From: Malania oleifera
Taxonomy: Eukaryota > Streptophyta > Magnoliopsida > Santalales > Ximeniaceae
NCBI RefSeq assembly: GCF_029873635.1
Contig: NC_080421.1
Location: 37,924,617-37,988,616 of the forward strand
Length of the DNA stretch: 64,000 nucleotides
Direction of reading: 5' to 3'
The notes under the pieces were generated by a model. It saw only the letters and a program-made list of their open reading frames with translations, was not told the DNA's origin and ran no database searches. This document shows positions 33,733 to 44,479 of the stretch, one piece after another. The translations under genes and the position numbers were made by a program. Each line of letters opens with the position of its first letter. Position 1 is the stretch's first letter.

Positions 33733-34272
33733 TGTGATATATGGCTCATATATCGAATAGAATGCATGTACAATGAGAAAATATGGTGGAAAACATAATG
33801 CTGGTCTATAGGAGGAAACCGTTAACGATTTCCCTCTAACTGTCAATGGTTTGCCCTAGTGAAGTAAAATAGTTATGGTTTTGAGTCCGTTTCTGTGACT
33901 GTTTGCTTTCGATATTAAACCATCAATGCTATGTCTGAAACCATCGATGGGCTCGGGTTACTAGCATTGATTTTCAAATTTTAAATTTTGGGACATTGGA
34001 TAGGTTAGGTTTCGGGGGAAAACTTCCAATAAGGTTATATATATGTTGTATATGTTGCAACTCTATAATCTTCATGTCTTTGGATACAAGATAGCAAGAA
34101 AAATACTGTCAATTGCTCCCGTGGATGTAGGCATTGCCGAACCACGTAATTCCTTGTGTTATTGTGATTACTTTCGTTATAATCTGCGTGATTATGTTTT
34201 CTGTATATTTCACCGTTGAGTGTTGCCTTGTAAGATCAATTGATTTTGCTATGCAATTCATTTTTCACAACA
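33733..34272 (+). repeat. 3' LTR of copia E
   Basis: Starts TGTGATATATGG after the polypurine tract and ends near ...TTTTTCACAACA (34272). Four palindrome-like motifs of the type AAACC.TCGA.GGTTT lie at 33816-33953, followed by a TATA-like TTATATATATG at 34035-34045. Part of it was copied in the tandem duplication to 42060-42390. Confidence 0.65.
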
Positions 34273-34504
34273 TGAACTCATATATAAAAGTTACTAGTGA
34301 CATGTACACGCTATGCGGTGAAAAGGATAATATATGAAATGGAAAAAAAAATTAACCAAATGAAGCAAGTATGAATGAAATGTGAAAAAGTTCACATATA
34401 AATAAGAATTTTCATACGTATAGAAAAAAAAACAATTAAAGGAAAAAAGGAAAGAAAAAAAAGAAAGAAAAAGAAGGTGTGTGGCAAGCCATGAGAATTC
34501 AAGA

Positions 34505-34775
34505 AGCTTGAATATAAAAATATTAGTATATTATCTCCTCACATATTGCAGGAGTTTACATTGTTATATATATAATGTAAATAGAGGAGTTTGTTACAAG
34601 AGATTGTGAGTAGATACACTAGATTACAGCAGAATATTTAAATACAAAAGATTGTTGAGATATCTTCATTATTTGAATTTAAGAGGTTGTTGAGATATCT
34701 TCATTATTTGAACTTAAGTTGCTGTTGTGATCCATTTCGGGATCCTTGGAGAGAGTTTTAAAAGAATCCTTAACA
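34505..34775 (-). repeat. 3' LTR of copia B
   Basis: Starts TGTTAAGGATTC on the minus strand at 34775, directly after the polypurine tract. It contains a short internal duplication ('gttgagatatcttcattatt' twice, 34655-34715). Confidence 0.85.
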
Positions 34776-34834
34776 CCCCCCTTCAAGTGCAACGGGGAAG
34801 CACGTACATTGAGCTTGGAATAGTGTATTTAAAC

Positions 34835-35335
34835 TCATGAGGATACTATTGGTTTGGTTAGAACATCGGCTAGCTGGTCCTGGGTGGAGATGAACGAGAC
34901 TATCAAATCTTTAAGAGCAACTTTGTCACGAATAAAGTGAAAATCTATCTCAATATGTTTGGTGCGGGCATGAAATACTAGATTGGCTGACATATAAGTT
35001 GTGCCTATGTTGTCACACAAAAGAGTTGGAGCACGTGGAAGTGTAACTTGCAGATCATGAAGAAGGTACTGGATCCATTGTAATTCGGCAGCAGTGTTGG
35101 CGAGAGCCTTGTATTCTGCCTCAGTGCTTGACTGGGACACTATTGGATGTTTGCAAGAACTCTAGGAAATTAAGTTCTTGCCAAGAAAAATACAATACGC
35201 ACCTGTGGAACGACGATCATCAGGATAACCTGGCCAATCCGCATCAGAAAATGCTTCAAGGTGTTGAGTGGATGACTTAGTGATAATAAGTCCATCAGAT
35301 AATGTATGCTTGAGATATCGAAGTATGCACTTCAC
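34835..35335 (-). pseudogene. Copia B RNase H remnant
   Basis: The open piece 34835-35140 has SQSSTEAEYKALA, LLCDN, HARTKHIEIDFHFIRD and DQLADVLTKP, the conserved copia RNase H blocks. Upstream, DADW and RRSTGAYC are readable with a stop before them. Confidence 0.8.
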
Positions 35336-35338
35336 GAC

Positions 35339-36268
35339 CTACCAATGTAGCTTAGTTGGACGATGCATAAATTTGCACATACGGTTAACATCAAATGCCA
35401 ATTCGGGACGAATGAGTGATAAATATTGTAATGACCCAATAGTGCTTTGAAAAAGAGTTGTATCAGGAAAGGGATCACTGTCATGTGCTGATAGGGAGTG
35501 AGCCGATGCCATAGGGGATGAGATTAGCTTAGCCTCAAGCATTTTCGTGGCCTTTAATAAATCAAGGATATACCGTTGTTGAGATAAAAGAAGGCCCTCT
35601 GGTAGTCGTTGCACCTCAACATCAAGAAAGAAGTTGAGATTGCTGGGATCTTTAACAGCAAAATCTTTCCTCAAAAGTGCAAGAAGCTAATCAATGGCAG
35701 ATGGAATCAAAGAGGCGATGATGACATCATTAACATAAATGAGAAAAAAAAAGTGTCGTGGATCCGGAATGAAAAATAAATAGGGAGGAATTAGCTTTGG
35801 ATGCATGAAAATATAGTTGAATTAAATAAGAGCTCAATCGGGAAAATCAAGCCCTCGGGCTTGTTTGAGGCAATAAATCGCTTTGTTGAGGTGACAAACA
35901 TGAGATGGTTATAATGGATGTGAGAAACTAGCTGGTTAAGTCATATATACCTCCTCAGAGAGTTTCCTGTGAAGAAATGCATTTTCAATACCAATTTGGC
36001 GCATGACCCAACCTGTGGAGTAAGCTAGTGAGTGAACAATTTGTATAGTGGTTGGCTTAACCACAGGACTGTATGTTTCTCCATAATATAAGCCAGCTAA
36101 TTGATGAAATCCTTTAGCCAATAACCGCACTTTGTAGTGCTTAAGAGATCCATCAGATCGTCTTTTTAGTTTGAATACCCATTTGCATCCTACTACATTT
36201 TTAGCCACATGAGATGGAATAAGGGACCAGGTATTGTTTTGAAGAAGAGCATTAAATTCTTCTTGCAT
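35339..36268 (-). pseudogene. Copia B reverse transcriptase remnant
   Basis: Pieces 35936-36268 and 35339-35674 carry VGCKWVFKLKRRSDGS, RLLAKGFHQ, and SQQRYILDLL with QYLSLIRPELAFDVN. The catalytic box at about 35725 reads YVND, with the first aspartate replaced by asparagine. Stops lie on both sides. Confidence 0.8.
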
Positions 36269-36289
36269 TGTAGCTCGCCACTCTAGTAT

Positions 36290-36770
36290 TTTGACTACAT
36301 TAGTGAGGCAGGTTGGTTCAATTGTTGCAGTTGTTTTAGCAAGTAATGCTCGGGGAATGGGGTACCGAATTATGCCATCTGTATGTTGCTAAGGTCTAAA
36401 CATGTTGGCTTGAGACCGAGTAACCATTAAGTGAGTTCGTGTAGGCGCTAGTGCTGGAGGTATCTCAGTGACAGGAGGAGTAGGGGACAAAGTTGTAGGT
36501 GACTCAGGTGATGCCATTGTAGGTGATGAAGCAGCTTGTGAATTAATCACATCTGAGCTCGTCAGTGAAGCAAGTAATGGTAATGGAAAAATAGCATGAG
36601 TTGGTGGTAAAGGTTAAGACATGGACCTGCAAATGGGAGAAGAAATCGAAAAAGAGGATTCATCGAAGATAACATTGCGAGAGATGTAAATTCCATTGGT
36701 GTTAGGATTTAAACATTTGTAATCCTTATGATGCATACTATATCCGATAAATACACATGGAGAGGAACAA
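36290..36770 (-). pseudogene. Copia B integrase-RT linker, poorly conserved
   Basis: No long frame. Position between the integrase and RT pieces, and S/P/T-rich translations with a VTRSQAN zone near 36400, fit the variable linker of copia polyproteins. Confidence 0.5.
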
Positions 36771-36772
36771 GG

Positions 36773-37560
36773 CTACAATTTATTGCTATTGTAAGGTCGA
36801 AGATGTGGATAGCATGTACACCCAAAAATTTTGAGAAGATTATAATCTGAGCTGCACTTGTATAATTTTTCATAAGGTGGTAAATTATTAAGCACAACAG
36901 TAGGCATGCAATTTATAAGAAAACATGCAATTTGACAAGCTTCATCCCAAAAATTCAGTGGTGAGGAGCTATCGGTGAGAAGAGCAAGTGATGTTTCAAT
37001 GACATGTCTATGTTTTCGCTCAGCACATCCATTTTGGGCATGAGTATGTGGGCATGACAAACGGTGATGAATGCCTTGAGTTTGGAGATGAGTATGGAGG
37101 GATCGATACTCACCACCCAGTCGGACTAGAAGCACTTTATTTTAGTATCAAATTTTCTTTCAACAAGTGCTTGGATGGTTAGAAATGTGGGATAAACGTC
37201 AGATTTGCATTGATCTGGATATAGCCAAGTAAATCGAGAAAATGCATCAATAAAAGAAACATAATTTATTTCCAAGATGTGAAACAATTGGTGATGGACC
37301 CCAGACATCACTAAATATTAACTCTAAAGGAGATGAGAAGACATGCGTAGAAGAAGAAAATGGTAACTGATGGCTTTTAGCTTGCAAACACGCAGAGCAT
37401 GGAATAGCAATTTTATTGGAAAAGACTGGAAACTGAAACTTGGAGATGACACGCCGAACAGTTTGAAAAGTGGGATGCCCTAAGCAACGATGCTAGTTGA
37501 CATTTGTTGTGCGTTCACTAACAAGTGCTTGTTTTATTGGTTCGGAAGGAAGCTGATACA
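36773..37560 (-). pseudogene. Copia B integrase remnant
   Basis: The piece 36773-37135 has LGGEYRSL, HTHAQNG.AERKHRH and NFWDEA, and the piece 37126-37311 has VSFIDAFSRFTWLY. The aspartate normally before GGGEY is lost. Upstream, the zinc-binding histidines and cysteines are recognisable with stops. Confidence 0.75.
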
Positions 37561-37587
37561 GACTATTCTTAAGGCGCCCTTGAAGGA

Positions 37588-38610
37588 TTATTTTCTTTGT
37601 GCTGCAATCCTAATTACAAAGTGAGAAGCATGAAATTCAAAAAAGATGAAATTATCACAAGCAAATTTACTCACTGAAAGAAGATATATTGTAATGTGAG
37701 AAACATGAAGGAGATGATTTAAAACAAAGGAACAAGCGGAAGTGCAAAGAATAGAGGAGCCGATGTGATCAATAGACAAACCTGAGCCATCACCAACATG
37801 CATCTAATTGTGGCCATTGTAAGGTTCTGCAGACAAATTGAGATTGGAGAGATCACTGGTCAGATGATGGGTTACGCCGGTATCGGGATACCAATTTTCC
37901 TCAGGTGCGTTTGGTTGAGAAGTATAATATGCTTGATGTGACTGAGATGGGGCTTGCTTAATAGCATGATCAAACATGTAGTGATAGTTAAGAGCAATGT
38001 GACCCATCTTGTTGCAGACCTTGCGTGTAGGGTGATGGCCATTGGAAAAGGTACCCGTTGATGGGGAATGACGACCCCTACTGTGACCACATTGACCACG
38101 TCCACCATAGTTATGTCGACCACCAGAGTTGTTATAGATGGGCCACTGATTCTTGCCTTGATTTGGATGATTACGAGAGGCCATATTGGTAGAGGACATG
38201 GCAAGATCGGTGGGAATCTAATGTTGCTCAATGCATTGTTCATGCGCTAGAAGATGTTCATACAATTCATTAAGAGGTAGAAGATCCACATGAGTTGTCA
38301 CGAATGTGACAAAGGGATCACATTCAATCCCCAAACCTACAAGAAAATACGAGACAGTTTCATAATTATTTAAAGGCTATTTGGCAACAACAAGAGTATC
38401 GATGAGAACTTTCATTTTTTGAAAGTACTCAGATATGGTAGAGGATCCTTTCTTCATGGTGGCAAGTTGATAATGAGTGCGAGCGATACTAGCTTGAGAT
38501 TAAGAGACAAACATTCTTTCAAAAGAGAGCCAGAGATCACGGGAAGTGGTGTAGCCCATGACATGCGAGAGAATATTTTCAAATAGGGAAGATATGAGGG
38601 TACTGACAAT
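37588..38610 (-). pseudogene. Copia B gag 3' part, zinc knuckle and protease
   Basis: From 38610 the frame continues the capsid-like segment (LISSLFENILSHV, then W.SFERMF). A basic G/R/H-rich part and a degraded knuckle (CNKMGHIALNYH, lacking two cysteines) follow, then the protease site WYPDTG near 37885. Stops occur at several points. Gag resumes upstream at 40777 on the other side of the solo LTR. Confidence 0.75.
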
Positions 38611-40776
38611 TGTTAGCTTTACCGTGATCCCAAGAGGGGGGGTGAATTGGTATTTTTAAAATTTAACCCATAGGTATTACTCCTAACAGTAGTATGTTCA
38701 CAATCCTATGGTCAATCTAGCGTAAGTAATATAAATATATCAGAAATTAAATAAAGCAGTTTAATCAATGACACAAGTACCAGAGAGCAGTAAGGAGAGG
38801 GTGACACGCAGATATGTTATCGAGGTTCAGCCAACTGCCTACGTCCCCACCTTGGTTAACTAGCACAAGGATTATCACAATAACTTGCTCACTTAAACGG
38901 GTGGAGCGGCACCTATACAAACTAGGTCAATTAGCACAGGGCTGACCTCAACCTTTACACCAATCCTTATCGGGTTGGATTATCGCCCCCTCAAGCCACG
39001 CCTGGAATCACTCAGATTTACAATTAAATGGTATAATATAAAAGTGCTTTAACGTAAAACAGATTTGTACCCAAATGTGCGCACTCACAAACACCACAGA
39101 TGATTTAATATGTAAGCTCAATGTGGTCTAAATAGTTCAACTCTCAAAGGTATTTTCTATTAGTGTAATGCGTACATGAGAGTGTCAACAAGCAATCTTT
39201 GTATTTTAATATGTTCTCAATCAAGATGCTCAAATAAAGATATCATGCAAGTTTCAAATATTCCAAGTAGCAGAATATGTCAATCACTTCAACTAGTGTA
39301 TATGCTTGGTTTGCAAAAGCTAAGCAATCTTTGTATTCAGCAAATGATATATACTTGAGTAAATATTGCCACAAAGATTAATATAACAAACACAAATATC
39401 CTTTCACAAATATATCAATATAGATTCCACAAGATATTTGAGTAAATTAGGAAATATTTTTGCAAGCCAAAAACAAATACAAACTTCCCAAGATATTGCA
39501 ATACGAATGCAATACCCAGAGGCTTAGCAAGGTCTTCTTAGGATAGGCTTATGAGAAAAGCCCCCTAAGATACTCAGGTAATGCTTAGGTAATGCTCTCG
39601 AGAAAATCGATTCAAACAATCAAAGAATGAGAGCAAACCTTTTTGTATATACACTTAACACACTTACAAAGGTTTTTGGAACTATAAGAAGGTAAGCTAG
39701 AGTTGTATGAGTGGTAATATGGGCAGTAGGAGTAGAAGAGAGTGTTTTTGCTTAAGAGAAAATTTTTGCTTTTTATTTTCTAATCAGATGCCTAATTTTC
39801 CAAATGAAGGGGTATATATAGATACCCTATGATTTTTGACCGTTGGAGACCTATTAGAAATTATTAGAAAAGTTTAATGACATTTCCAATATTTTAACCC
39901 TATTTAAAAAATGTTTAATTGTGGTACAAATTAGGACAACCCGAGAGGTCCGGTCGACCAGAACAATTTCAGTCAACCAGATCTCATATGGTTTGGTCGA
40001 CCAGGATGTTTTTGAACTGAAGGCTCGGTCAACCAAAAGTGAGCGATTTCCCATTACTCAAAGGTTCGGTCGATCGGACCATTTTGAACTAGCTAATTCG
40101 GTCGACCAGACTGTTGGGATTTTTCTCGAGGACCCTCGGTCAATCAGGTAGTTGGTATTCATTTTTGGCTCGATCGACCAGATGGTCAATTTGTTGACCA
40201 CAGGGGGTTTCAGTCGACTAAGAGTTTTGATCTACACTGGTTCGCTCGACCAAGGCCTTGGTCAACTATTCACCTAGGCCTGTTTTCAATCGACTGAGAC
40301 AGAATGAACTGCCTTGGCCGGTTGATCGAAAGTGCACAAAGTGTGCATTTCGGTCCCGTTTCAATACACATTGACCCTATTTAAGTTCCTAATACATGCA
40401 AGTGCAAAGGTGAGTGTCCTAAGGTCACTTGGGGTCCAATTTTGAATACACCGAAAAAGTCCGGTGTCGGTCGCCCTAAGGTCATTCTACGGTCACTGTT
40501 AGTTCGTATTTGGTTTGAACTTACATAATAAACCATGCATGTGTTGTGTGTGCTTATTAGAAACCAAATATCCTAATTACTATTACACACCCTTTGCATA
40601 TAAATGAATCATATTACAACATGAAATACAATATGTATTGGGTCTTTAGCTTTAGTTCCTCTTTGTGCACATCTCGATCTTTAACAATTTTAGTTCCTAC
40701 ACAAAACCTCAGACACTCATTAGATACAATGAGTATTTTTCATAATCAAAACCGAGTATGACCAATAAGGTCAATA
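38611..40776 (-). mobile_element. Second solo LTR of the 10.1-kb family, inserted in copia B gag
   Basis: 2166 bp, termini TATTGACC (decayed TG, 40776) and GCTAACA (38611), flanked by acaat (38606-38610) and agaat (40777-40781). It shares with 10143-12278 the terminal 'aattcaccccccctcttggg' zone, the 'ctgcctacgtcccc.ccttgg' block, the TATA box position (39821-39813) and the palindrome array. The gag frame reads on correctly if this LTR and one duplication copy are disregarded. Confidence 0.9.
39945..40335. promoter_or_regulatory. Array of about 12 GGTCGACC-type motifs upstream of the LTR TATA box
   Basis: Motifs such as cggtcgacca, cagtcaacca, tggtcgacca, cggtcgatcg, cgatcgacca and cagtcgacta recur between 39950 and 40330. 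On the LTR's own strand they lie 120-520 bp upstream of the TATA box at 39821-39813, the same arrangement as at 11300-11910. Confidence 0.75.
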
Positions 40777-40781
40777 AGAAT

Positions 40782-41094
40782 GATCCGGTCTTGCTGGCTC
40801 CGTAGCTTGAATGCTGGATTTGGAATGGTGACAATGGAAGTTGAGGTAGATGTTGGATTGGGTATGGTGGAAAGGGGAAGGAGGATTGGTGCCATCAACA
40901 AAGCCATAGACATGTTGGCCACGTAGAGAGGGAGTGACTTGAGCACGCCAGAGGAGGAAATTTTCGTGGGTTAATATGATGGTGAGCAGATGATGAATAT
41001 TCGTGAGGCTAGTGATAGGAATAAAGGAGGAATTTGGGGATAGCTGTGGGTGGGTTTCAGTAGAAAATGGTGGTGAGGATACAGGGTTGTCCAT
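40782..41094 (-). pseudogene. Copia B gag 5' part
   Basis: Starts with ATG at 41094, 30 bp inside the primer-binding site. It carries the copia gag N-terminal zone (NFLLWRAQV.PSLRG....GFVDGT). It changes frame near 40850 and is cut by the solo LTR. Confidence 0.75.
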
Positions 41095-41123
41095 TGGAAC
41101 AGAAGAGAGACGTAAGTCTTGGT

Positions 41124-41136
41124 GGCTCTGATATCA
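41124..41136 (-). other. Primer-binding site of copia B
   Basis: Minus strand TGATATCAGAGCC, one change from the usual initiator-tRNA complement, immediately inside the 5' LTR. Confidence 0.8.
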
Positions 41137-41407
41137 AGTTTGAATACACAAAAGTTGGTATATTATCTCCTCACATATTGTAGGAGTTTACATTGCTATA
41201 TGTAGAATGTAAATAGATGAGTTTGTTACAAGAGATTGCGAGTAGATATACTAGATTACAACAGAATATTTAAATATAAAAGATTGTTGAGATATCTTCA
41301 TTATTTGAATTTAAGAGGTTGTTGATATATTTTCATTATTTGAATTTAAGTTGCTGTTATGATCAGTTTTGAGATCCTTGGAGATAGTTTCAACAGAATC
41401 CTTAGCA
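41137..41407 (-). repeat. 5' LTR of copia B
   Basis: Same length as the 3' LTR (271 bp) and collinear with it. Confidence 0.85.
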
Positions 41408-41937
41408 CAAAATGTGTTTGCTTCACTTTTAATTATATCAGATAGTTCTTAGAAAAGGGGGAAAATCATTTGAAAAAAGCTAGGAATATGTGTCATCCTA
41501 GAGTTTATAGGATTTAATTTTGATTATCGATGTAGATTTTTAGAACTTAGAAAAATATAAAAAATAAAAAATAAAAGAATTTATTTTTTCACATTAATTT
41601 GTATAAAAAAAAGAGAAAAAATATTGCGGCAAATTAATGAATTAAGTTTTAACTTGACAAATCATTAACAACAGATTTTTTTAATCATATTAAAATAAAT
41701 TTTTATTTTTTATATTATTTGATATAAAAAGCAAATATAATAACAAAAATAAATTTATTTAACTTCTTTCTTTTCTTCCCTTTAGTCCTTGATTCATGTA
41801 CCTTAATGCACTATGCATCATGAGCTTTGTGAAGCAAAATGTTGAAAATGTGAGAAAGTGTGTTGAGGTAGAGGTGGCTGGGGTCTTGACTTTTAACCTA
41901 AAAATGCCCAGAAAGCAGCAAAATGCCAAAGGCGGGC

Positions 41938-41990
41938 GTGCACACACGCACGCGCGCGCGCACACAAATATATATTTATATATATATATA
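41938..41990. repeat. (CA)(CG)n tract followed by (TA)n
   Basis: Alternating purine-pyrimidine run (41938-41966) flowing into TA repeats. It is absent from the homologous place in unit B (about 43112), so it expanded or was lost after the duplication. Confidence 0.85.
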
Positions 41991-43182
41991 TATATTCCAG
42001 CAAAAACAAAGTATGTTGTCAAGAAGAGAAGGGAAGACACAAGATATTTGATATCTTGAATTTTGGGACGTTGATTTTGAAATTTTGAATTTTGGGATGT
42101 TGGATATGTTGGGTTTCGGGGGGGAAACTTACGAGAAGGTTATATATATGTTGTATATGTTGTAACTCTATAATCTTCGTGTCTTTGGACACAAGATAGC
42201 AAGAAAAATATTGCCGATTGCTCCTGTGGATGTAGGCATTACCGAACCACGTAATTCTTTATGTTATTGTTATTACTTTCATTATAATCTGCGTGATTGT
42301 GTTTTCTGTATATTCCACCGTTGAGTGTTGCCTTGTAAGATTAATTTATTCCGCTGTGCAATTCATTTTTCACAACATGAACTCATATATAAAAGTTACT
42401 AGAAACATATATGCGCTAAGCGGTGAAAAGGACAATATATGAAATGAAAAAAAAAAAAAACAAATGAAGCTAGTATGAATGAAATGTGAAAAAGTTCACA
42501 TATAAATCAGACTTTTTATAAAGATAGAAAAAAAGAAAAAAAAAACGATTAAAGGAAAGAAAGAAAGAAAAAAAAAAAAAAAGGTGCGTGGCAAGCTAAG
42601 AGAATTCAAAATGTGTTTGCTTCACTTTTAATTATATCAGATTTTTCTTAGAAAAGGGGGAAAATCATTTGAAATAAGCTGGGAATATGTGTCATCCTAG
42701 AGTTTATTGGATTTAATTTTGATTATCGATGTAGATTTTTAGAACTTAGAAAAATATAAAAAATAAAAGAATTTATTTTTTCATATTTATTTATAAAAAA
42801 AAAAAAGAGAAAAAATATACAGCAAATTAATGAATTAAATTTTAATTTGACAAATCATTAACAACAAAGTTTTTTTAATCATATTAAAATGAATTTTTGT
42901 TTTTTATATTATTTGATATAGAAAGCAAATATAATAACAAAAATAAATTTATTTAACTTCTTTCTTTTCTTCCCTTTAGTCCTTGATTCATGTACCTTAA
43001 TGCACTATGCATCATGAGCTTTGTGAAGCAAAATGTTGAAAATGTGAGAAAGTGTGTTGAGGCAGAGATGGCCGGGGTCTGAACTTTTAACCTAGAAAGC
43101 AGCAAAATGCCAAAAGCATATGTATATTTTCTTCCAGCAAAAACAGAGTATGTTGACAAGAAGAGAAGAGAAGACACAAGTG

Positions 43183-43490
43183 GGTCTTTGTCGGTGTGGA
43201 TGTTTAGGGGAATTAGTACATCGACGCTAGCTGGTTTTTCACGTGATGGTTTACTGCAGCTTCAGCTTCATGCCGACCATAAGGAAGTCAACAATTTCAT
43301 CTATAGTGAGAATGAATATTACTAGCAAGTGTCCATTCATTTTCTTCATGTGTGCAGAAAAGCAGACAAGGAAAAAAAAAATCACAATTTTATGAATCCA
43401 ACCTCCATGTGTCTTGTTGGTTTCATATGAGTGCGAGTCCACTTTTATGCTTTTTCTTGACAACAATAAGGACATAAAGTTGTCGAGTCA
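43183..43490. other. Intergenic sequence past the tandem duplication
   Basis: No gene recognised. Apparent frames are short and lack domains. Confidence 0.5.
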
Positions 43491-43650
43491 GGCCAGCTCC
43501 AGTGATAAGAGCGAATCCGTGACTTTGGAGACCCCAAGGTCACGGGTTCGATTCCCCTTTGATGCATTACGCTAGTTAATTACCAGGAATGCGTCAATGG
43601 GTGAGTGGCTTTCAATCCCTAGATTTGGTAATATAAGAAAGTTTTTAAAT
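43490..43650 (+). mobile_element. tRNA-derived SINE
   Basis: It has a pol III A box (agctccagtgataagagc, 43495-43512) and B box (ggttcgattcc, 43545-43555) with about 33 bp between them, a tRNA-unrelated body, and an A/T-rich 3' end with 'aatataagaaag'. The head resembles a tRNA but does not fold as a complete one. Target duplications were not found with confidence. Confidence 0.65.
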
Positions 43651-44470
43651 AGAAAGTTTTTTTAAATGATCAAAGTAATTTTTATCTAGATTTCTAACTA
43701 ATCACAACAAAGAAAACTTGTTTTACAATTTTCAAAATTAATATAATATAATATTTGGAATCATGAATTTTGGGGAAGGATTTGTATGGATTCAAAAGAA
43801 ACTCTATGCATAATCCACACAAATTCAAGTCCAAGATTTAAATTCCATACTCTTTTAAGTAAAGTAAAAGTTAGAAATCTAGTAAAATTATGAAAAGATG
43901 TTTCCCAACTTTTCTAAATATTGGAAAACAAGATATTTGTAATTTTTGAAAAATAAGACTATTTTCACAAGCAAATAGTGTCAAAATTGTTTATTATTGT
44001 TCATTTATTTCATACAATGACAAATTTAAAAATTAACAAACTCTTTTTGTAATTCTTTTGAAAATTAAAATAGAAAATAAAAATTGTTTTTCACAACTAA
44101 ATGAGCCCTTAATCTTTTCCCTTGAAGTTGGGTGGTAGGAAAAATATGTCACTAGCTTGTTTGACTGATGTGGAAGGGTTTCACATTGAATTCAAGGAAG
44201 GGATTTTTGGATGTAGAGGAGGAATATAATTAGTATGAAAGATGATGCATTTGCATTTTTGGGTAATTGATCTAGAAGTTCTTTGAAGGGTTAAACTTTA
44301 GGTATGTTGGTAAGGTTCCTTTGTAATTGTTGACATGCTATCTTATAGGTTGTGATGGTTGTGGAGAGGGTTTTGAAGGATAATAGATTTAGCTGGTGAA
44401 CTTACAAAGGTAAGTAATGTAGGATGGATTATGGAACTAGTTTTTAGTCATTGTTTGGAAGCATCTTACA
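43651..44470. other. AT-rich intergenic stretch, no gene recognised
   Basis: Only short frames. The part at 44120-44400 is less AT-rich and may be old coding debris but no domain could be assigned. Confidence 0.5.
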
Positions 44471-44479
44471 GCAAATACT

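Larger units (their letters stand above)
30411..34272 (+). mobile_element. Copia E: truncated copia relic (Tork/Tnt1-like) with 3' LTR
   Basis: Plus-strand reverse transcriptase remnants (30500-30952) are split by a solo LTR (30953-33340). They resume at 33346 with an RNase H remnant (FLYAD..VGFDDKR...EFVFT near 33410-33480), a polypurine-like tract (ccaaggtggagattg, 33716-33730) and an LTR at 33733-34272. The 5' LTR, gag, protease and integrase are missing, and pieces of pol are deleted. The reading frame continues sensibly from 30952 into 33346, which supports a single original element. Confidence 0.75.
34505..41407 (-). mobile_element. Copia B: Ty1/copia element (RE1/Ale-like) with a solo LTR in gag
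   Basis: The LTRs at 34505-34775 and 41137-41407 are both 271 bp, with about 27 differences counted by eye (roughly a tenth). Target duplication is caaga (34500-34504) / caaaa (41408-41412). A primer-binding site with one change (TGATATCAGAGCC) lies at 41136-41124 and a G-rich tract (GAAGGGGGG) at 34784-34776. Gag, protease, integrase, reverse transcriptase and RNase H are present in order on the minus strand but contain stops. Gag is split by 38611-40776. The LTR ends are TG..CT rather than TG..CA. Confidence 0.85.
33964..43182 (+). repeat. Tandem duplication of about 1.15 kb; unit A interrupted by copia B, unit B intact
   Basis: Unit A is 33964-34499 plus 41408-42048. Unit B is 42049-43182. 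Both hold part of the copia E LTR, an A-rich stretch, a block 'gagaattcaa.aatgtgtttg', and a 3' section ending 'gaagacacaag'. Unit A has a CG-alternating tract (41938-41966) and (TA)n that unit B lacks. The copia B insertion is absent from unit B, so the duplication probably came first. Confidence 0.85.

Noticed and set aside
33616..33846. 76-codon minus-strand frame
   Set aside because: Lies across the copia E polypurine tract and LTR start, antisense to the element.
38611..38620. Alternative start of the second solo LTR at tgacaattgttag (38604)
   Set aside because: That border gives no matching flank duplication and does not align with the other family member; 38611 gives acaat/agaat and a readable gag frame.
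43490..43560. Possible intact tRNA gene
   Set aside because: A and B boxes are present but the arms do not pair as a full cloverleaf, and the sequence continues into a SINE-like body.
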